Part shown: in pieces, positions 20,618 through 30,325 of the stretch
How positions within the stretch are numbered: position 1 is the stretch's first letter
Layout: each line of letters begins with the position of its first letter
Assembly: GCF_034351645.1 (NCBI RefSeq)
Contig: NZ_CP133782.1
Coordinates: 935,001-999,000, forward strand
Length of the DNA: 64,000 bases
Direction of reading: 5' to 3'
From: Pseudomonas sp. DC1.2
GTDB lineage: Bacteria > Pseudomonadota > Gammaproteobacteria > Pseudomonadales > Pseudomonadaceae
Position numbers and translations under genes: made by a program
The notes under the pieces: model-generated
Databases searched by the model: none
What the model was told of the DNA's origin: nothing
The model's input: only the letters and a program-made list of their open reading frames with translations

Positions 20618-22516
20618 ATGTCGCACGTATCTGATTTGATCAGCGAGGACATCCTCGCCTACCTGGGCCAGCACGAACGCAAGGAAATGCTGCGCTTTCT
20701 GACTTGTGGCAACGTCGACGACGGCAAGAGCACCCTGATTGGGCGCCTGCTGCACGACTCCAAAATGATCTACGAAGATCACCTGGAAGCCATTACCCGC
20801 GACTCGAAAAAAGTCGGCACCACCGGCGACGAGATCGACCTGGCGTTGCTGGTTGACGGCTTGCAGGCCGAGCGTGAGCAAGGCATCACCATCGATGTCG
20901 CTTACCGCTACTTCTCCACCGCCAAGCGCAAATTCATCATCGCCGACACCCCTGGCCATGAGCAGTACACCCGCAACATGGCCACCGGTGCTTCTACCTG
21001 TGACCTGGCGATCATTCTGGTGGATGCGCGTTACGGCGTGCAGACCCAAACCCGTCGCCACAGCTTCATTGCCTCGCTGCTTGGCATCAAGCACATCGTG
21101 GTCGCCATCAACAAGATGGACCTCAACGGCTTTGATGAAAGCGTGTTCGAATCGATCAAGGCCGATTACCTGAAGTTCGCTGACGGCATCGCGTTCAAGC
21201 CGTCCACCATGGCCTTTGTGCCGATGTCTGCGCTCAAGGGCGACAACGTGGTGAACAAGTCCGAGCGCTCGCCGTGGTACACCGGCCAGTCGCTGATGGA
21301 AATCCTTGAAACCGTCGAAATCGCCAACGACCGCAACTACACCGACCTGCGTTTTCCGGTGCAGTACGTTAACCGTCCGAACCTTAACTTCCGTGGTTTC
21401 GCCGGTACTGTGGCCAGCGGCATTGTGCATAAGGGCGATGAAATCGTGGTGTTGCCGTCGGGCAAGAGCAGCCGCGTGAAATCGATTGTCACTTTCGAAG
21501 GTGAGCTGGAGCACGCTGGTCCCGGTCAAGCGGTGACGCTGACCATGGAAGACGAGATCGACATCTCTCGCGGCGACTTGCTGGTGCATGCCGATAATCA
21601 GCCGCAAGTGACGGATGCCTTCGACGCCATGCTGGTGTGGATGGCTGAAGAACCGATGTTGCCGGGCAAAAAATATGACATCAAACGCGCCACGTCCTAC
21701 GTGCCGGGGTCGATCACCAGCATCGTCAACCGCGTTGATGTAAATACCCTGGAAGAAGGTCCGGCCAGTGCTTTGCAGTTGAACGAGATCGGTCGGGTCA
21801 AGATCAGTCTTGACGCCGCGATTGCGCTCGACGGCTACGCGAGCAACCGCACCACCGGTTCGTTCATCATCATTGACCGCTTGACCAATGGCACCGTCGG
21901 CGCCGGCATGATCATCGCTCAGCCGTTAGCGCATGGCAGTGCCACGCACCACGGCAAGTTATCCCATGTTGCTACCGAAGAACGCGCCCAGCGCTTCGGC
22001 CAGCAGCCGGCTACTGTGCTGTTCAGCGGTTTGTCTGGCGCGGGCAAAAGTACCTTGGCCTATGCGGTTGAACGCAAGCTCTTCGACATGGGCCGTGCGG
22101 TGTTTGTGCTTGATGGCCAGAACCTGCGCCACGACCTGAACAAAGGTCTGCCGCATGATCGCGCCGGGCGTACCGAGAATTGGCGTCGTGCAGCTCATGT
22201 GGCCCGTCAGTTCAACGAAGCCGGTTTGCTGACGCTGGCGGCATTCGTTGCCCCGAGCGCCGAAGGTCGTGAGCAGGCCAAGGACCTGATCGGCAAGGAG
22301 CGTCTGCTGACGGTTTACGTCCAGGCGTCGCCAGCCGCGTGTGCCGAGCGTGATCCGCAGGGCTTATATGCCGCCGGTGGCGACAACATTCCAGGTGAAT
22401 CCTTCCCTTACGACGTGCCGCTGAATGCCGACCTGGTGGTCGATACACAGACACTGTCAGTGGAAGAAGGCGTCAAGCAAGTGCTGGAACTGTTGCGCAG
22501 TCGTGGCGCGATCTAA
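20618..22516 (+). CDS. cysN: Bifunctional sulfate adenylyltransferase GTPase / APS kinase CysNC
   Basis: A 632-residue fusion. The N-terminal two thirds form an EF-Tu-like GTPase ([35 protein letters not shown]) that drives CysD. The C-terminal part from about residue 460 is an APS kinase with P-loop [11 protein letters not shown]. Together they give PAPS from sulfate. The fusion is usual in Pseudomonas and differs from separate cysN and cysC of E. coli. The gene ends 15 bases before a strong terminator. Confidence 0.97.
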   Translation: MSHVSDLISEDILAYLGQHERKEMLRFLTCGNVDDGKSTLIGRLLHDSKMIYEDHLEAITRDSKKVGTTGDEIDLALLVDGLQAEREQGITIDVAYRYFSTAKRKFIIADTPGHEQYTRNMATGASTCDLAIILVDARYGVQTQTRRHSFIASLLGIKHIVVAINKMDLNGFDESVFESIKADYLKFADGIAFKPSTMAFVPMSALKGDNVVNKSERSPWYTGQSLMEILETVEIANDRNYTDLRFPVQYVNRPNLNFRGFAGTVASGIVHKGDEIVVLPSGKSSRVKSIVTFEGELEHAGPGQAVTLTMEDEIDISRGDLLVHADNQPQVTDAFDAMLVWMAEEPMLPGKKYDIKRATSYVPGSITSIVNRVDVNTLEEGPASALQLNEIGRVKISLDAAIALDGYASNRTTGSFIIIDRLTNGTVGAGMIIAQPLAHGSATHHGKLSHVATEERAQRFGQQPATVLFSGLSGAGKSTLAYAVERKLFDMGRAVFVLDGQNLRHDLNKGLPHDRAGRTENWRRAAHVARQFNEAGLLTLAAFVAPSAEGREQAKDLIGKERLLTVYVQASPAACAERDPQGLYAAGGDNIPGESFPYDVPLNADLVVDTQTLSVEEGVKQVLELLRSRGAI

Positions 22517-22531
22517 GCGTTAGCCGCAAAT

Positions 22532-22569
22532 AAAAACCCGCCGATGAGTGATCATCCGGCGGGTTTTTT
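22532..22569 (+). terminator. Terminator after cysNC
   Basis: AAACCCGCCG pairs with CGGCGGGTTT, with a further inner GATGA/TCATC stem, followed by a run of six Ts. Confidence 0.9.
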
Positions 22570-22571
22570 GT

Positions 22572-22628
22572 GATCGTTCCTACGCTCCGCGTTCGGCTTT
22601 GAATGGGACGCGGAGCGTGGGAACGATC
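22572..22628. repeat. 21-bp inverted repeat between cysNC and the acyltransferase
   Basis: Arms 22572-22592 and 22608-22628 (core CTCCGCGT / ACGCGGAG) match at 20 of 21 positions around a 15-base loop. The right arm reaches into the stop codon of the minus-strand acyltransferase. It resembles dispersed Pseudomonas intergenic palindromes and may also act as a bidirectional transcript end. Confidence 0.7.
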
Positions 22629-23529
22629 AGGCGCAAGGGTATTCCCGATGCATTTGCTCCAGCAACGCATCCTTGTCTTCCCACAGCTGATTGATCCAGC
22701 CCTGAAACTGCAATCGGTACTCCCCATCCTGGTCGTAATTCTTGCCAATGAACTGCGGCGGAATCTTCAGCTCTTCAAAGTTCACCACCACGTCTTGCAC
22801 ATTCCCACAGAGCAAATCCCAATAACCCGGACGCCCGCCTGGATAGTGAATGGTCACGTTGACGATCGACGCCAACTGCTCGCCCATCGCATCCAGTACA
22901 AAGGCAATGCCGCCAGCTTTGGGTTTGAGCAGGTAACGAAACGGTGATTTCTGCTGGGCATGTTTGCTCTTGGTGAAGCGCGTACCCTCGACGAAGTTGA
23001 AAATTCCCACCGGGTGGTTGCGGAACTTGTCACACGTCTGTCGGGTGGTTGCCAGGTCTTTGCCTTTCTTCTCAGGGTGCTTTTCCAGGTAGGCCTTGGA
23101 ATAGCGTTTCATAAACGGAAAGCCCAAGGTCCACCACGCCAGACCAATCACCGGGACCCAGATCAGCGCTTGCTTGAGGAAGAACTTCAGCGGCTGGATA
23201 CGCCGGTTGAGCACGTATTGCAGCACCATGATGTCGACCCAGCTCTGGTGGTTGCTGGTGATCAGGTACGAGTGCTGATAGTCCAGGCCCTCAAGGCCGC
23301 TGAGGTGCCAGCGGGTGCGGCAGACCAGGTTCATCCAGGCCTTGTTGTTGCTGATCCAGGCTTCATGGGTATGGTTCATCAGCCAGCGGGTGAAACGCTG
23401 GGTGAGGGCGAAGGGCAGCACCTTGAAAAACGCCACGCAGAACAGAAACGAGCACAGCACAATGGTGTTCAGGGCCAACAGCAGCGAGGCGAGCACGCCG
23501 CGTAAGGGGGCAGGTAGGAATTGCAGCAT
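22627..23529 (-). CDS. PlsC-family acyltransferase (YihG-like)
   Basis: A 300-residue membrane-associated acyltransferase. One or two N-terminal hydrophobic helices (about 10-40) precede the glycerolipid acyltransferase domain with the catalytic NHQSWVD (HX4D) motif and FVEGTRFTKSK (EGT motif). Close to the E. coli YihG/YihG-like group, which uses acyl-CoA or acyl-ACP to make phosphatidic acid-type lipids. It stands just behind pta in the same direction (gap of a few bases reading 23530 to 23529), so the two may be co-transcribed. Confidence 0.85.
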   Translation of the reverse strand: MLQFLPAPLRGVLASLLLALNTIVLCSFLFCVAFFKVLPFALTQRFTRWLMNHTHEAWISNNKAWMNLVCRTRWHLSGLEGLDYQHSYLITSNHQSWVDIMVLQYVLNRRIQPLKFFLKQALIWVPVIGLAWWTLGFPFMKRYSKAYLEKHPEKKGKDLATTRQTCDKFRNHPVGIFNFVEGTRFTKSKHAQQKSPFRYLLKPKAGGIAFVLDAMGEQLASIVNVTIHYPGGRPGYWDLLCGNVQDVVVNFEELKIPPQFIGKNYDQDGEYRLQFQGWINQLWEDKDALLEQMHREYPCA

Positions 23530-25629
23530 TTAAAGATCCAAAGGTCGGTTGGCGGCTTGAATCGCGGTCAAGGCAATGGTGTAGACGATGTCATCGACCT
23601 GGGCGCCGCGCGGCAGGTCGTTCACCGGTTTGCGCAAGCCTTGCAGCATTGGCCCAAGGCTGACGCAGTCGGCGCTGCGTTGCACCGCTTTGTGAGTGGT
23701 ATTGCCGGTGTTCAGGTCAGGGAATACGAACACCGTGGCGCGACCGGCGACTTGGCTGTTCGGCGCCAACTGTCGGGCAACGGTTTCGTTGGCGGCGGCG
23801 TCGTACTGTAACGGGCCGTCGATCAGCAACGAGTTTTGCTGTTCGTGGGCAAGTAACGTTGCTTCGCGCACTTTTTCCACTTCTTCGCCACTGGCGGACT
23901 CACCGCTGGAGTAGCTGATCATCGCCACACGCGGCGTGATCCCAAACGCTGCGGCCGAGTCGGCGCTTTGCAGAGCAATCTCCGCCAGCTCGCTGGCGCT
24001 TGGGTGTGGGTTCATCACACAGTCGCCGTAGACCAGCACTTCTTCCGGAAACAACATAAAGAACACCGACGACACCAAGGTGCAGCCCGGCGCAGTCTTG
24101 ATCAGTTGCAGCGCTGGGCGGATGGTATTGGCGGTGGAGTGAATGACGCCGGACACCAGTCCGTCGACTTCATCCAGCGCCAACATCATAGTGCCGATCA
24201 CCACAGTGTCTTCCAGTTGCTGCTCGGCCATCGGGGCGTTGAGGCTTTTGCTCTTGCGCAGGGCAACCATCGGTTCGATGTAATTGCCGCGAATCAGGTC
24301 CGGGTCGAGAATCTCCAGGCCGGGCGGTAGTTCGATGCCTTGGGCGCGGGCGACCGCTTCGACGTCGGCCGGTTTGGCCAGCAACACGCAACGGGCGATG
24401 CCGCGCGCCTGGCAGATGGCTGCGGCTTGCACGGTCAACGGCTCGCTGCCTTCGGGCAGCACGATGCGCTTGTTGGCAGCCTGGGCTCGTTGGATCAGTT
24501 GATAACGGAACACCGCAGGCGACAGGCGCATCTCCCGTGGCGTACCGCAACGCTGATGGAGCCATTTGGCGTCGAGATGGCTGGCAACGAAATCGGTGAT
24601 AATTTCTGCGCGCTCACGGTCGTCGATCGGGATTTCCTTGTTCAGGCCATTCAGCTGATTGGCGGTTTCGTAGGATCCGGTGCTCACCGATAACACCGGC
24701 AAGCCTGCCTGCAAGGCGCCGCGGCAGAGGTCCATGATCCGCGGGTCGGGCAGGGTGTCGCTGGTCAGCAACAGGCCTGCCAGGGGGACGCCGTTCATGG
24801 CCGCGAGGCTGACAGCGAGGATAATGTCGTCGCGGTCGCCTGGGGTCACCACTAACACGCCGGGCTTGAGCAGTTCCACGGTGTTGCGCATGGTGCGGGC
24901 GCAGATGATGATTTTGCTCATGCGCCGTGTTTCGTAATCACCGGCATTGAGGATTTGCGCGCCCATCAGGTCGGCGACGTCACGGGTGCGCGGGGCGTTC
25001 AGTTCGGGCTGAAACGGGATGCAGCCCAGCAGCCTGAAATCACCACTGCGCAGTAACGGCGAGTGCTCCTTCAGACGCGAGGCGAAGGCCTCCATGCTTT
25101 CGTCGGTTTTGACCTTGTTGAGGATCACGCCGAGGACTTTGGGGTCTTTCGGGCCGCCGAACAGCTGCGCCTGCAATTCCACGCGGCCGGAGAGTTCGGT
25201 CAGCGCTTCGCTTTCCGGGGCCGAGACCAGGATCACATCGGCATCGAGGCTCTTGGCCAAGTGCAAATTGACCCGCGCGGCGTAGCTGGCGCTGCGGGTC
25301 GGGACCATGCCTTCGACAACTAGTACGTCTTTGCCCACGGCCGCTTGTTGATAGAGGGTGATGATTTCTTCGAGCAACTCGTCCAGCTGACCGTCGCCGA
25401 GCATTCGCTCTACATGGGCCAGGCCCAACGGTTGCGGCGGCTTGAGGCCGTGGGTGCGTGCCACCAGCTCGGTGGAACGCTCAGGGCCGGTGTCGCCCGG
25501 ATGCGGCTGGGCAATCGGTTTGAAGAAGCCGACTTTCAGCCCGGCTCGCTCAAGTGTACGCACCAGCCCGAGACTGATGGAGGTCAGACCCACACCAAAA
25601 TCGGTGGGTGCGATAAAAAAAGTTTGCAT
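23530..25629 (-). CDS. pta: Phosphate acetyltransferase Pta (long form)
   Basis: A 699-residue enzyme interconverting acetyl-CoA and acetyl phosphate. The long form has an N-terminal P-loop-like/DRTGG regulatory part (TFFIAPTDFGVGLTSISLGLVRTLE, DKVKTDES) and a C-terminal PTA_PTB catalytic domain beginning near residue 370. The start at 25629 (MQTFFIAP) was chosen; an ATG seven codons upstream lacks family support. No ackA is next to it here, unlike in many bacteria. Confidence 0.95.
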   Translation of the reverse strand: MQTFFIAPTDFGVGLTSISLGLVRTLERAGLKVGFFKPIAQPHPGDTGPERSTELVARTHGLKPPQPLGLAHVERMLGDGQLDELLEEIITLYQQAAVGKDVLVVEGMVPTRSASYAARVNLHLAKSLDADVILVSAPESEALTELSGRVELQAQLFGGPKDPKVLGVILNKVKTDESMEAFASRLKEHSPLLRSGDFRLLGCIPFQPELNAPRTRDVADLMGAQILNAGDYETRRMSKIIICARTMRNTVELLKPGVLVVTPGDRDDIILAVSLAAMNGVPLAGLLLTSDTLPDPRIMDLCRGALQAGLPVLSVSTGSYETANQLNGLNKEIPIDDRERAEIITDFVASHLDAKWLHQRCGTPREMRLSPAVFRYQLIQRAQAANKRIVLPEGSEPLTVQAAAICQARGIARCVLLAKPADVEAVARAQGIELPPGLEILDPDLIRGNYIEPMVALRKSKSLNAPMAEQQLEDTVVIGTMMLALDEVDGLVSGVIHSTANTIRPALQLIKTAPGCTLVSSVFFMLFPEEVLVYGDCVMNPHPSASELAEIALQSADSAAAFGITPRVAMISYSSGESASGEEVEKVREATLLAHEQQNSLLIDGPLQYDAAANETVARQLAPNSQVAGRATVFVFPDLNTGNTTHKAVQRSADCVSLGPMLQGLRKPVNDLPRGAQVDDIVYTIALTAIQAANRPLDL

Positions 25630-25689
25630 GCGGATTCTCTGGAGGTGCATGGCAATGGTGATCCTCTATATCTGACGATCTACCGAAAT

Positions 25690-25908
25690 TCAGTTGCCAA
25701 GGTTATCGCTAACCGAGCCTTGAGCGCACCAACCGCAATCAAAGGGCTGGCCTATTTTTTCAATACGTAGTGCCGGGTCCAGGACCCAGGTACGTGATTG
25801 CCACGGTGGCTGGTGACGCAGGTGCTGAGTGTGACCGCAGGACAGCTCGGCGACCCAATGCCCATCCTCGTCCTGATGAAAGCCGATGAGCGTCGAGCCT
25901 GTGGCCAT
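25690..25908 (-). CDS. Small DUF3565-type conserved protein
   Basis: A 72-residue protein, start ATG at 25908. Two Cys-His patches are visible: ELSCGHTQHLRHQPPW in the middle and FDCGWC near the end, suggesting a bound metal ion, probably zinc. I recognise the DUF3565 pattern (GFHQDEDGHWVAELSCGHTQH); function is unknown. Divergent from the SlyD-like gene, with an 87-base shared upstream region. Confidence 0.8.
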   Translation of the reverse strand: MATGSTLIGFHQDEDGHWVAELSCGHTQHLRHQPPWQSRTWVLDPALRIEKIGQPFDCGWCAQGSVSDNLGN

Positions 25909-25995
25909 AATCCGTCTGTCCGGGTTGTGTTCGCTTTCGGGCGATTGCTTCGCTAAACTTCGCCTTTCTTTATTCTTATGCAAAGGTCTCGCCCC

Positions 25996-26481
25996 ATGCT
26001 GATCGCCGCCAATAAGGCTGTCTCCATCGACTATACCCTGACCAACGACGCTGGTGAGGTCATCGACAGCTCCGCCGGCGGCGCGCCGCTGGTCTACCTG
26101 CAAGGCGCAGGTAACATCATCCCAGGCCTGGAAAAGGCGCTGGAAGGCAAAAAGGTCGGTGACGAACTGACTGTCGCCGTAGAACCTGAAGATGCCTACG
26201 GCGAATACGCGGCCGAACTGGTCAGCACCTTGAGCCGCAGCATGTTCGAAGGCGTCGATGAACTGGAAGTGGGCATGCAGTTCCACGCGTCTGCGCCGGA
26301 CGGCCAGATGCAGATCGTGACCATTCGTGATCTGGACGGTGACGACGTCACGGTTGATGGCAACCACCCATTGGCCGGTCAGCGCTTGCATTTCCAAGTC
26401 AAGATCATCGACATTCGTGACGCCAGCCAAGAAGAAGTTGCTCATGGTCACGTCCATGGCGAAGGTGGTCATCACCACTGA
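25996..26481 (+). CDS. slyD: SlyD-like FKBP-type peptidyl-prolyl isomerase
   Basis: A 161-residue FKBP with an inserted IF chaperone domain, beginning MLIAANKAVSIDYTL as in SlyD. Sequence shows VIDSSAGGAPLVYLQGAGNIIPGLEKALEG, PEDAYGEY and a His-rich tail (HGHVHGEGGHHH) that may bind nickel or other metals. The start at 25996 was chosen over an in-frame ATG six codons upstream on family alignment; AAGG lies 8 bases ahead. It acts in proline isomerisation and chaperoning of folding proteins. Confidence 0.92.
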   Translation: MLIAANKAVSIDYTLTNDAGEVIDSSAGGAPLVYLQGAGNIIPGLEKALEGKKVGDELTVAVEPEDAYGEYAAELVSTLSRSMFEGVDELEVGMQFHASAPDGQMQIVTIRDLDGDDVTVDGNHPLAGQRLHFQVKIIDIRDASQEEVAHGHVHGEGGHHH

Positions 26482-26509
26482 TTTCTGCGCTAAGCTCAGA
26501 GAACTGGAG

Positions 26510-26533
26510 AGGCGCCCGAGGGGCGCCTTTTTT
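26510..26533 (+). terminator. Terminator after the SlyD-like gene
   Basis: Perfect 8-bp stem AGGCGCCC / GGGCGCCT with a GAG loop, followed by Ts. Confidence 0.9.
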
Positions 26534-26601
26534 AGTCCGCGGTTGTTTCAGGCGCCGCCAGGCGGCTGTTTCAATAAGAACACGGGAATTTGGAGTTCGT
26601 C

Positions 26602-27084
26602 ATGAGTGCTTTTCACGACCTTAAATTGACAGCCCTGGATGGTCAGGAGCTTCCTCTGGCGCCCTTCAAGGGGCATGTCGTGCTGGTGGTCAACGTCGCC
26701 TCCAAATGTGGTTTGACCCCACAGTACGCCGCGCTGGAAAACCTTTATCAGCAATACAAGGGCCAAGGTTTCAGTGTGCTGGGCTTGCCTTGCAACCAGT
26801 TTGCCGGGCAGGAACCTGGCACCGAGCAAGAGATCCAGGACTTCTGCCGCCTCAACTATGGCGTGACCTTTGCGTTGTCCAGCAAGCTGGAAGTCAATGG
26901 TCATGATCGTCATCAGCTCTACCGGTTGCTGGCGGGCGAGGGGGCCGAGTTTCCAGGGGACATTACCTGGAATTTTGAGAAGTTCCTGCTGGGCAAGGAC
27001 GGTCGCGTATTGGCGCGGTTCTCGCCACGCACGGCGCCGGATGATCCGACAATCATTCATGCGATTGAAAAAGCACTGAGCTGA
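26602..27084 (+). CDS. Glutathione peroxidase family protein
   Basis: A 160-residue thiol peroxidase (BtuE/GPx-type) that reduces hydroperoxides, in bacteria usually with thioredoxin. The peroxidatic Cys36 is in NVASKCGLTPQY; LPCNQFAGQEPG and WNFEKFL give the Gln and Trp of the active site. It uses Cys, not selenocysteine. ATG 26602 follows a GGAG; an upstream TTG start adds four residues only. A strong terminator follows. Confidence 0.93.
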   Translation: MSAFHDLKLTALDGQELPLAPFKGHVVLVVNVASKCGLTPQYAALENLYQQYKGQGFSVLGLPCNQFAGQEPGTEQEIQDFCRLNYGVTFALSSKLEVNGHDRHQLYRLLAGEGAEFPGDITWNFEKFLLGKDGRVLARFSPRTAPDDPTIIHAIEKALS

Positions 27085-27088
27085 ATCG

Positions 27089-27119
27089 AAAAATCGCAGC
27101 CACCGTGCTGCGATTTTTT
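27089..27119. terminator. Bidirectional terminator after the glutathione peroxidase gene
   Basis: AAAAATCGCAGC (27089-27100) pairs perfectly with GCTGCGATTTTT, loop CACCGT, six Ts at the end. Confidence 0.9.
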
Positions 27120-27238
27120 ATGCCTGCCTTTTGACCCTTAATCACCCACATCAATAGTGCTGGGCTTCTTCTGAGGCAATGCATATTATCGTCGTCATAA
27201 AATTTATGTCCGTCGATATCGTTTTTGTGGAGCGCACC

Positions 27239-28342
27239 ATGTCCGTCAAAGCCCTGTTCAAACCGTTCCACCTCGGCAGCCTCGAACTGTCGAGTCGTGT
27301 CGTGATGGCACCGATGACCCGTTCCTTTTCGCCGGGCGGTGTACCCAACTCCAAAGTCATCGAGTATTACCGCCGCCGCGCGGCTGCCGGTGTGGGGCTG
27401 ATCATCACCGAAGGCACGACCGTCGAGCACAAAGCCTCCAACGGCTACCCTAATGTGCCGCACTTCTATGGTGAGGCCGCGTTGGCCGGCTGGAAGAAAG
27501 TCGTTGCGGCGGTACACGCCGAGGGCGGCAAGATTGTTCCGCAGTTATGGCACGTGGGCAGCGTGCGACGTGTCGGCACCGAGCCGGACGCCAGCGTGCC
27601 GGGTTACGGGCCGTCGGAAAAACTGAAGGACGGTCAGGTCGTGGTGCATGGCATGACCCATCAAGATATCCGGGACGTGATCGCTGCGTTTGCTCAAGCG
27701 GCCAAGGATGCCCAGAGCATCGGTATGGACGGCGTGGAAATTCACGGTGCTCACGGCTATCTCGTCGACCAGTTTTTCTGGGAAGGCACTAACCAGCGTA
27801 CTGACGAATATGGCGGCAGCCTGGCCCATCGTTCGCGGTTCGCCATCGAACTGATTCAGGCGGTGCGTGCGGCGGTGGGCGAGGGCTTCCCGATCATTTT
27901 TCGCTTTTCCCAGTGGAAGCAGCAGGATTACACCGCGCGTCTGGTGCAAACCCCGCAAGCGTTGGGCGAGTTCCTGAAGCCGCTGTCTGACGCCGGCGTG
28001 GACATTTTTCATTGCTCGACGCGACGATTCTGGGAGCCAGAGTTTGACGGTTCTGAACTGAACCTTGCCGGCTGGGCCCGCAAGCTCACCGGCAAGCCGA
28101 CCATTACCGTGGGCAGCGTTGGTCTGGATGGCGAATTCCTCCAGTTCATGGTCAACACCGATAAGATCGCCCAACCGGCCAGCCTGGAAAAATTACTGGA
28201 GCGTTTGAACAACGACGAATTCGACCTGGTGGCGGTAGGCCGCGCGTTGCTGGTTGACCCTGACTGGGCGCAAAAAGTGCGAGAGGGTCGTGAAGAAGAC
28301 ATTCTGCCGTTCAGTCGTGAGGCATTGATGACGCTGGTTTAA
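27239..28342 (+). CDS. Old Yellow Enzyme family NADH:flavin oxidoreductase
   Basis: A 367-residue FMN-dependent TIM-barrel ene-reductase. Family marks are the N-terminal NRVVMAPMTR-like segment (here SRVVMAPMTRSF), GVEIHGAHGYLVDQFFW, and RTDEYGGSLAHRSRF. OYE enzymes reduce alpha,beta-unsaturated carbonyls and nitro compounds with NAD(P)H. Start at 27239 with GGAG upstream; an in-frame ATG 20 codons earlier lacks alignment. It follows a terminator and stands alone, so the substrate cannot be inferred. Confidence 0.9.
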   Translation: MSVKALFKPFHLGSLELSSRVVMAPMTRSFSPGGVPNSKVIEYYRRRAAAGVGLIITEGTTVEHKASNGYPNVPHFYGEAALAGWKKVVAAVHAEGGKIVPQLWHVGSVRRVGTEPDASVPGYGPSEKLKDGQVVVHGMTHQDIRDVIAAFAQAAKDAQSIGMDGVEIHGAHGYLVDQFFWEGTNQRTDEYGGSLAHRSRFAIELIQAVRAAVGEGFPIIFRFSQWKQQDYTARLVQTPQALGEFLKPLSDAGVDIFHCSTRRFWEPEFDGSELNLAGWARKLTGKPTITVGSVGLDGEFLQFMVNTDKIAQPASLEKLLERLNNDEFDLVAVGRALLVDPDWAQKVREGREEDILPFSREALMTLV

Positions 28343-28359
28343 GCGGCAGCTTCGCCGAA

Positions 28360-28385
28360 GCCATCGCAAGCTTGCTCGCGATGGC
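28360..28385. repeat. REP-like palindrome
   Basis: GCCATCGC (28360-28367) pairs with GCGATGGC (28378-28385) across an AAGCTTGCTC centre. Typical Pseudomonas REP core, between convergent oxidoreductase and glycosyltransferase genes. Confidence 0.65.
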
Positions 28386-28406
28386 TGACTCGATACTTGC
28401 GAAAAT

Positions 28407-29582
28407 TCAGGGCAGTGTCGGTGCGCCGGTAACCGTCTGCTCTGCGGCACACGCTCCGCGCAACTGACCCTCAAACTGCTCGATAATTGCCCCCCAGCCG
28501 TGACGACTGGCATGCTGGCGCGCATTGAGTCTTATGCAACGCAAGGTTTCATCCTCTTCCAGCAACCATGCTGCTGCATCGCAGAACGCTATTTCATCGC
28601 CTGGCATCGCCAGCACGCCGTTGTAGCCATGGCGAATGTGTTGACCCGCAGCCGCCTGATCGTAAGCCACCACACCCAGCCCCGAGGCCAACGCCTCAAG
28701 CACCACATTGCCAAAGGTTTCGGTCATGCTCGGGAAGAAAAAAACATCCCCTGACGCATAGTGGCTGGCCAGGACTTCGCCGCGCAGTGAGCCACAGAAA
28801 ATAGCCTCGGGCAGTTCTTTTTCCAGCGACATGCGCAGCGGGCCATCGCCAATTACGATCAGTCGTATGTTTCGCTGTGGATACGTGTTTTTCAGAGCGT
28901 CGAAGCTGCGCTTGAGCAACCCGAGGTTCTTCTCGTGCGCCAGGCGTCCGACATGGATAACGGCAATGTCATCTTCGCCCACTCCCCATTGCTCACGGAG
29001 CGCGTTCAGACGTTTGCTGGGGTGAAACAGTTGACTGTCAACGCCGCGGGACAACAGCGCCAAACGTTCGAAGTGTCGACGTTCCAGCTCAAGTCGTTGA
29101 CTGACGCTGGGCACCAGGGTCAGGGTCGAGCGATTGTGAAACCAGCGCAGGTAGTGAGTCAGCATGCGCGTCAGCAACCCGAGGCCGTACTGGTTCGAGT
29201 ATTGCTGGAAGTTGGTGTGAAACCCGCTGACCACCGAAATGCCCATGCGCCGTGCAGCGCGCAACGCAGACAACCCCAAAGGTCCTTCAGTGGCGATGTA
29301 CAGCACGTCGGGGCGATGGCGTTTCCAGCGTCGCAGCAACTTGTGCATCGAAGACTGGCCCCACTGCAAACCGGGATAGCCTGGCAGCGGCCAACCCCTG
29401 CACAGGAGCAACTCGTCGTCGCTGTTCAACAACTGATCGCAGCCCTGGCGCGGGCGAACCAATTCCACCTGATGTCCGCGCGCGCGCAGTCCATCGCACA
29501 AGCGGCCAAGGGTATTGGCTACGCCGTTGATTTCCGGTGGAAAGGTTTCGGTGATGAGTGTGATATGCAGAGCTGTCGTCAT
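28407..29582 (-). CDS. GT4-family glycosyltransferase (mannosyltransferase-like)
   Basis: A 391-residue GT-B fold transferase. The N-terminus ITETFPPEINGVANTL is typical of GDP-mannose-dependent alpha-mannosyltransferases (MgtA-like); the nucleotide-sugar pocket shows HVGRLAHEKNL and the EX7E region FFPSMTETFGNVVLEALASGLGVV. No transmembrane helix. Such enzymes decorate glycolipids or exopolysaccharide; the acceptor is not deducible. It is alone, with no polysaccharide cluster around. Confidence 0.85.
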   Translation of the reverse strand: MTTALHITLITETFPPEINGVANTLGRLCDGLRARGHQVELVRPRQGCDQLLNSDDELLLCRGWPLPGYPGLQWGQSSMHKLLRRWKRHRPDVLYIATEGPLGLSALRAARRMGISVVSGFHTNFQQYSNQYGLGLLTRMLTHYLRWFHNRSTLTLVPSVSQRLELERRHFERLALLSRGVDSQLFHPSKRLNALREQWGVGEDDIAVIHVGRLAHEKNLGLLKRSFDALKNTYPQRNIRLIVIGDGPLRMSLEKELPEAIFCGSLRGEVLASHYASGDVFFFPSMTETFGNVVLEALASGLGVVAYDQAAAGQHIRHGYNGVLAMPGDEIAFCDAAAWLLEEDETLRCIRLNARQHASRHGWGAIIEQFEGQLRGACAAEQTVTGAPTLP

Positions 29583-29723
29583 GCGCTCAGTGTGGGCTGG
29601 CGCGATGTCTTCATTGTGACGGGAGGATGACGGAGGTGTGACAGTGGTTTTTTCGAGAACGACTCAACTTTTTGGTGGGCGGGCCGTTAGCTTTAGCTCA
29701 CTACACTGATCAGGGAAGCTAAT

Positions 29724-30299
29724 GTGTCCGAAAACGTTTATGCACCACCGGTGGCGCCATTGATGCCACACGCTGAGCGCCCCGGCGAGTTTTATGTCAT
29801 CTCGCCAGGGAAACTTCTCATGTTGTTGATTTTCAGTTTCGGGCTGTTCTTTTATTACTGGTCATTCAAGAACTGGAGTCTCTACAAGCGCGAGACTCAA
29901 ACTGATATCTGGCCTTGGGCACGTGGTTTTTTTTACATATTCTTCATTCACAAACTGTATCGGCGAGCCGACGAGAAGATTCGTCACAGCGGCTTAACGC
30001 AGAAGTGGGACTTTGAACAATGGGCGACCGTTTTTGTGGTGCTGACGGTCGTAGTCAATCTGCTGAGTACCCTAACGACGCGTGTGAATGGCTTTGGTTT
30101 CCTGGCCGGATGGGTGCTGCTGATTCTGCCGCTAAGGGCTTGGGTGTTGAGTAAAAGCCAACCGATGCTCAATGCTGCTTCCAATGACCCTCTTGGGCTC
30201 AGCAACTCACGCTTCACGGCCTGGAACTACCTGTTTATGGTTCCGGGCCTGTTGCTCTGGGCGATGACGCTTATCGGGTTTTGGGCCCGCCACCGCTGA
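29724..30299 (+). CDS. Four-helix inner-membrane protein of unknown function
   Basis: A 191-residue protein, GTG start with AGGGAAG ahead. After a Pro-rich N-terminus (about 1-25), hydrophobic helices lie near 30-48, 102-122, 126-142 and 168-188. The FYYWSFKNWSLYKRET segment after the first helix is amphipathic and aromatic, reminiscent of DUF4234-type small membrane proteins, but I do not firmly recognise it. A CTACACT motif about 20 bases upstream could be a stationary-phase -10. Function unknown. Confidence 0.75.
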   Translation: MSENVYAPPVAPLMPHAERPGEFYVISPGKLLMLLIFSFGLFFYYWSFKNWSLYKRETQTDIWPWARGFFYIFFIHKLYRRADEKIRHSGLTQKWDFEQWATVFVVLTVVVNLLSTLTTRVNGFGFLAGWVLLILPLRAWVLSKSQPMLNAASNDPLGLSNSRFTAWNYLFMVPGLLLWAMTLIGFWARHR

Positions 30300-30325
30300 A
30301 ACGTCCGGGTCGAGGAGGAGTACTG

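Noticed and set aside
19595-21607. 670-codon minus-strand frame opposite cysD and cysNC
   Set aside because: Shadow frame with His/Val-rich low-information sequence; the plus-strand genes have all motifs.
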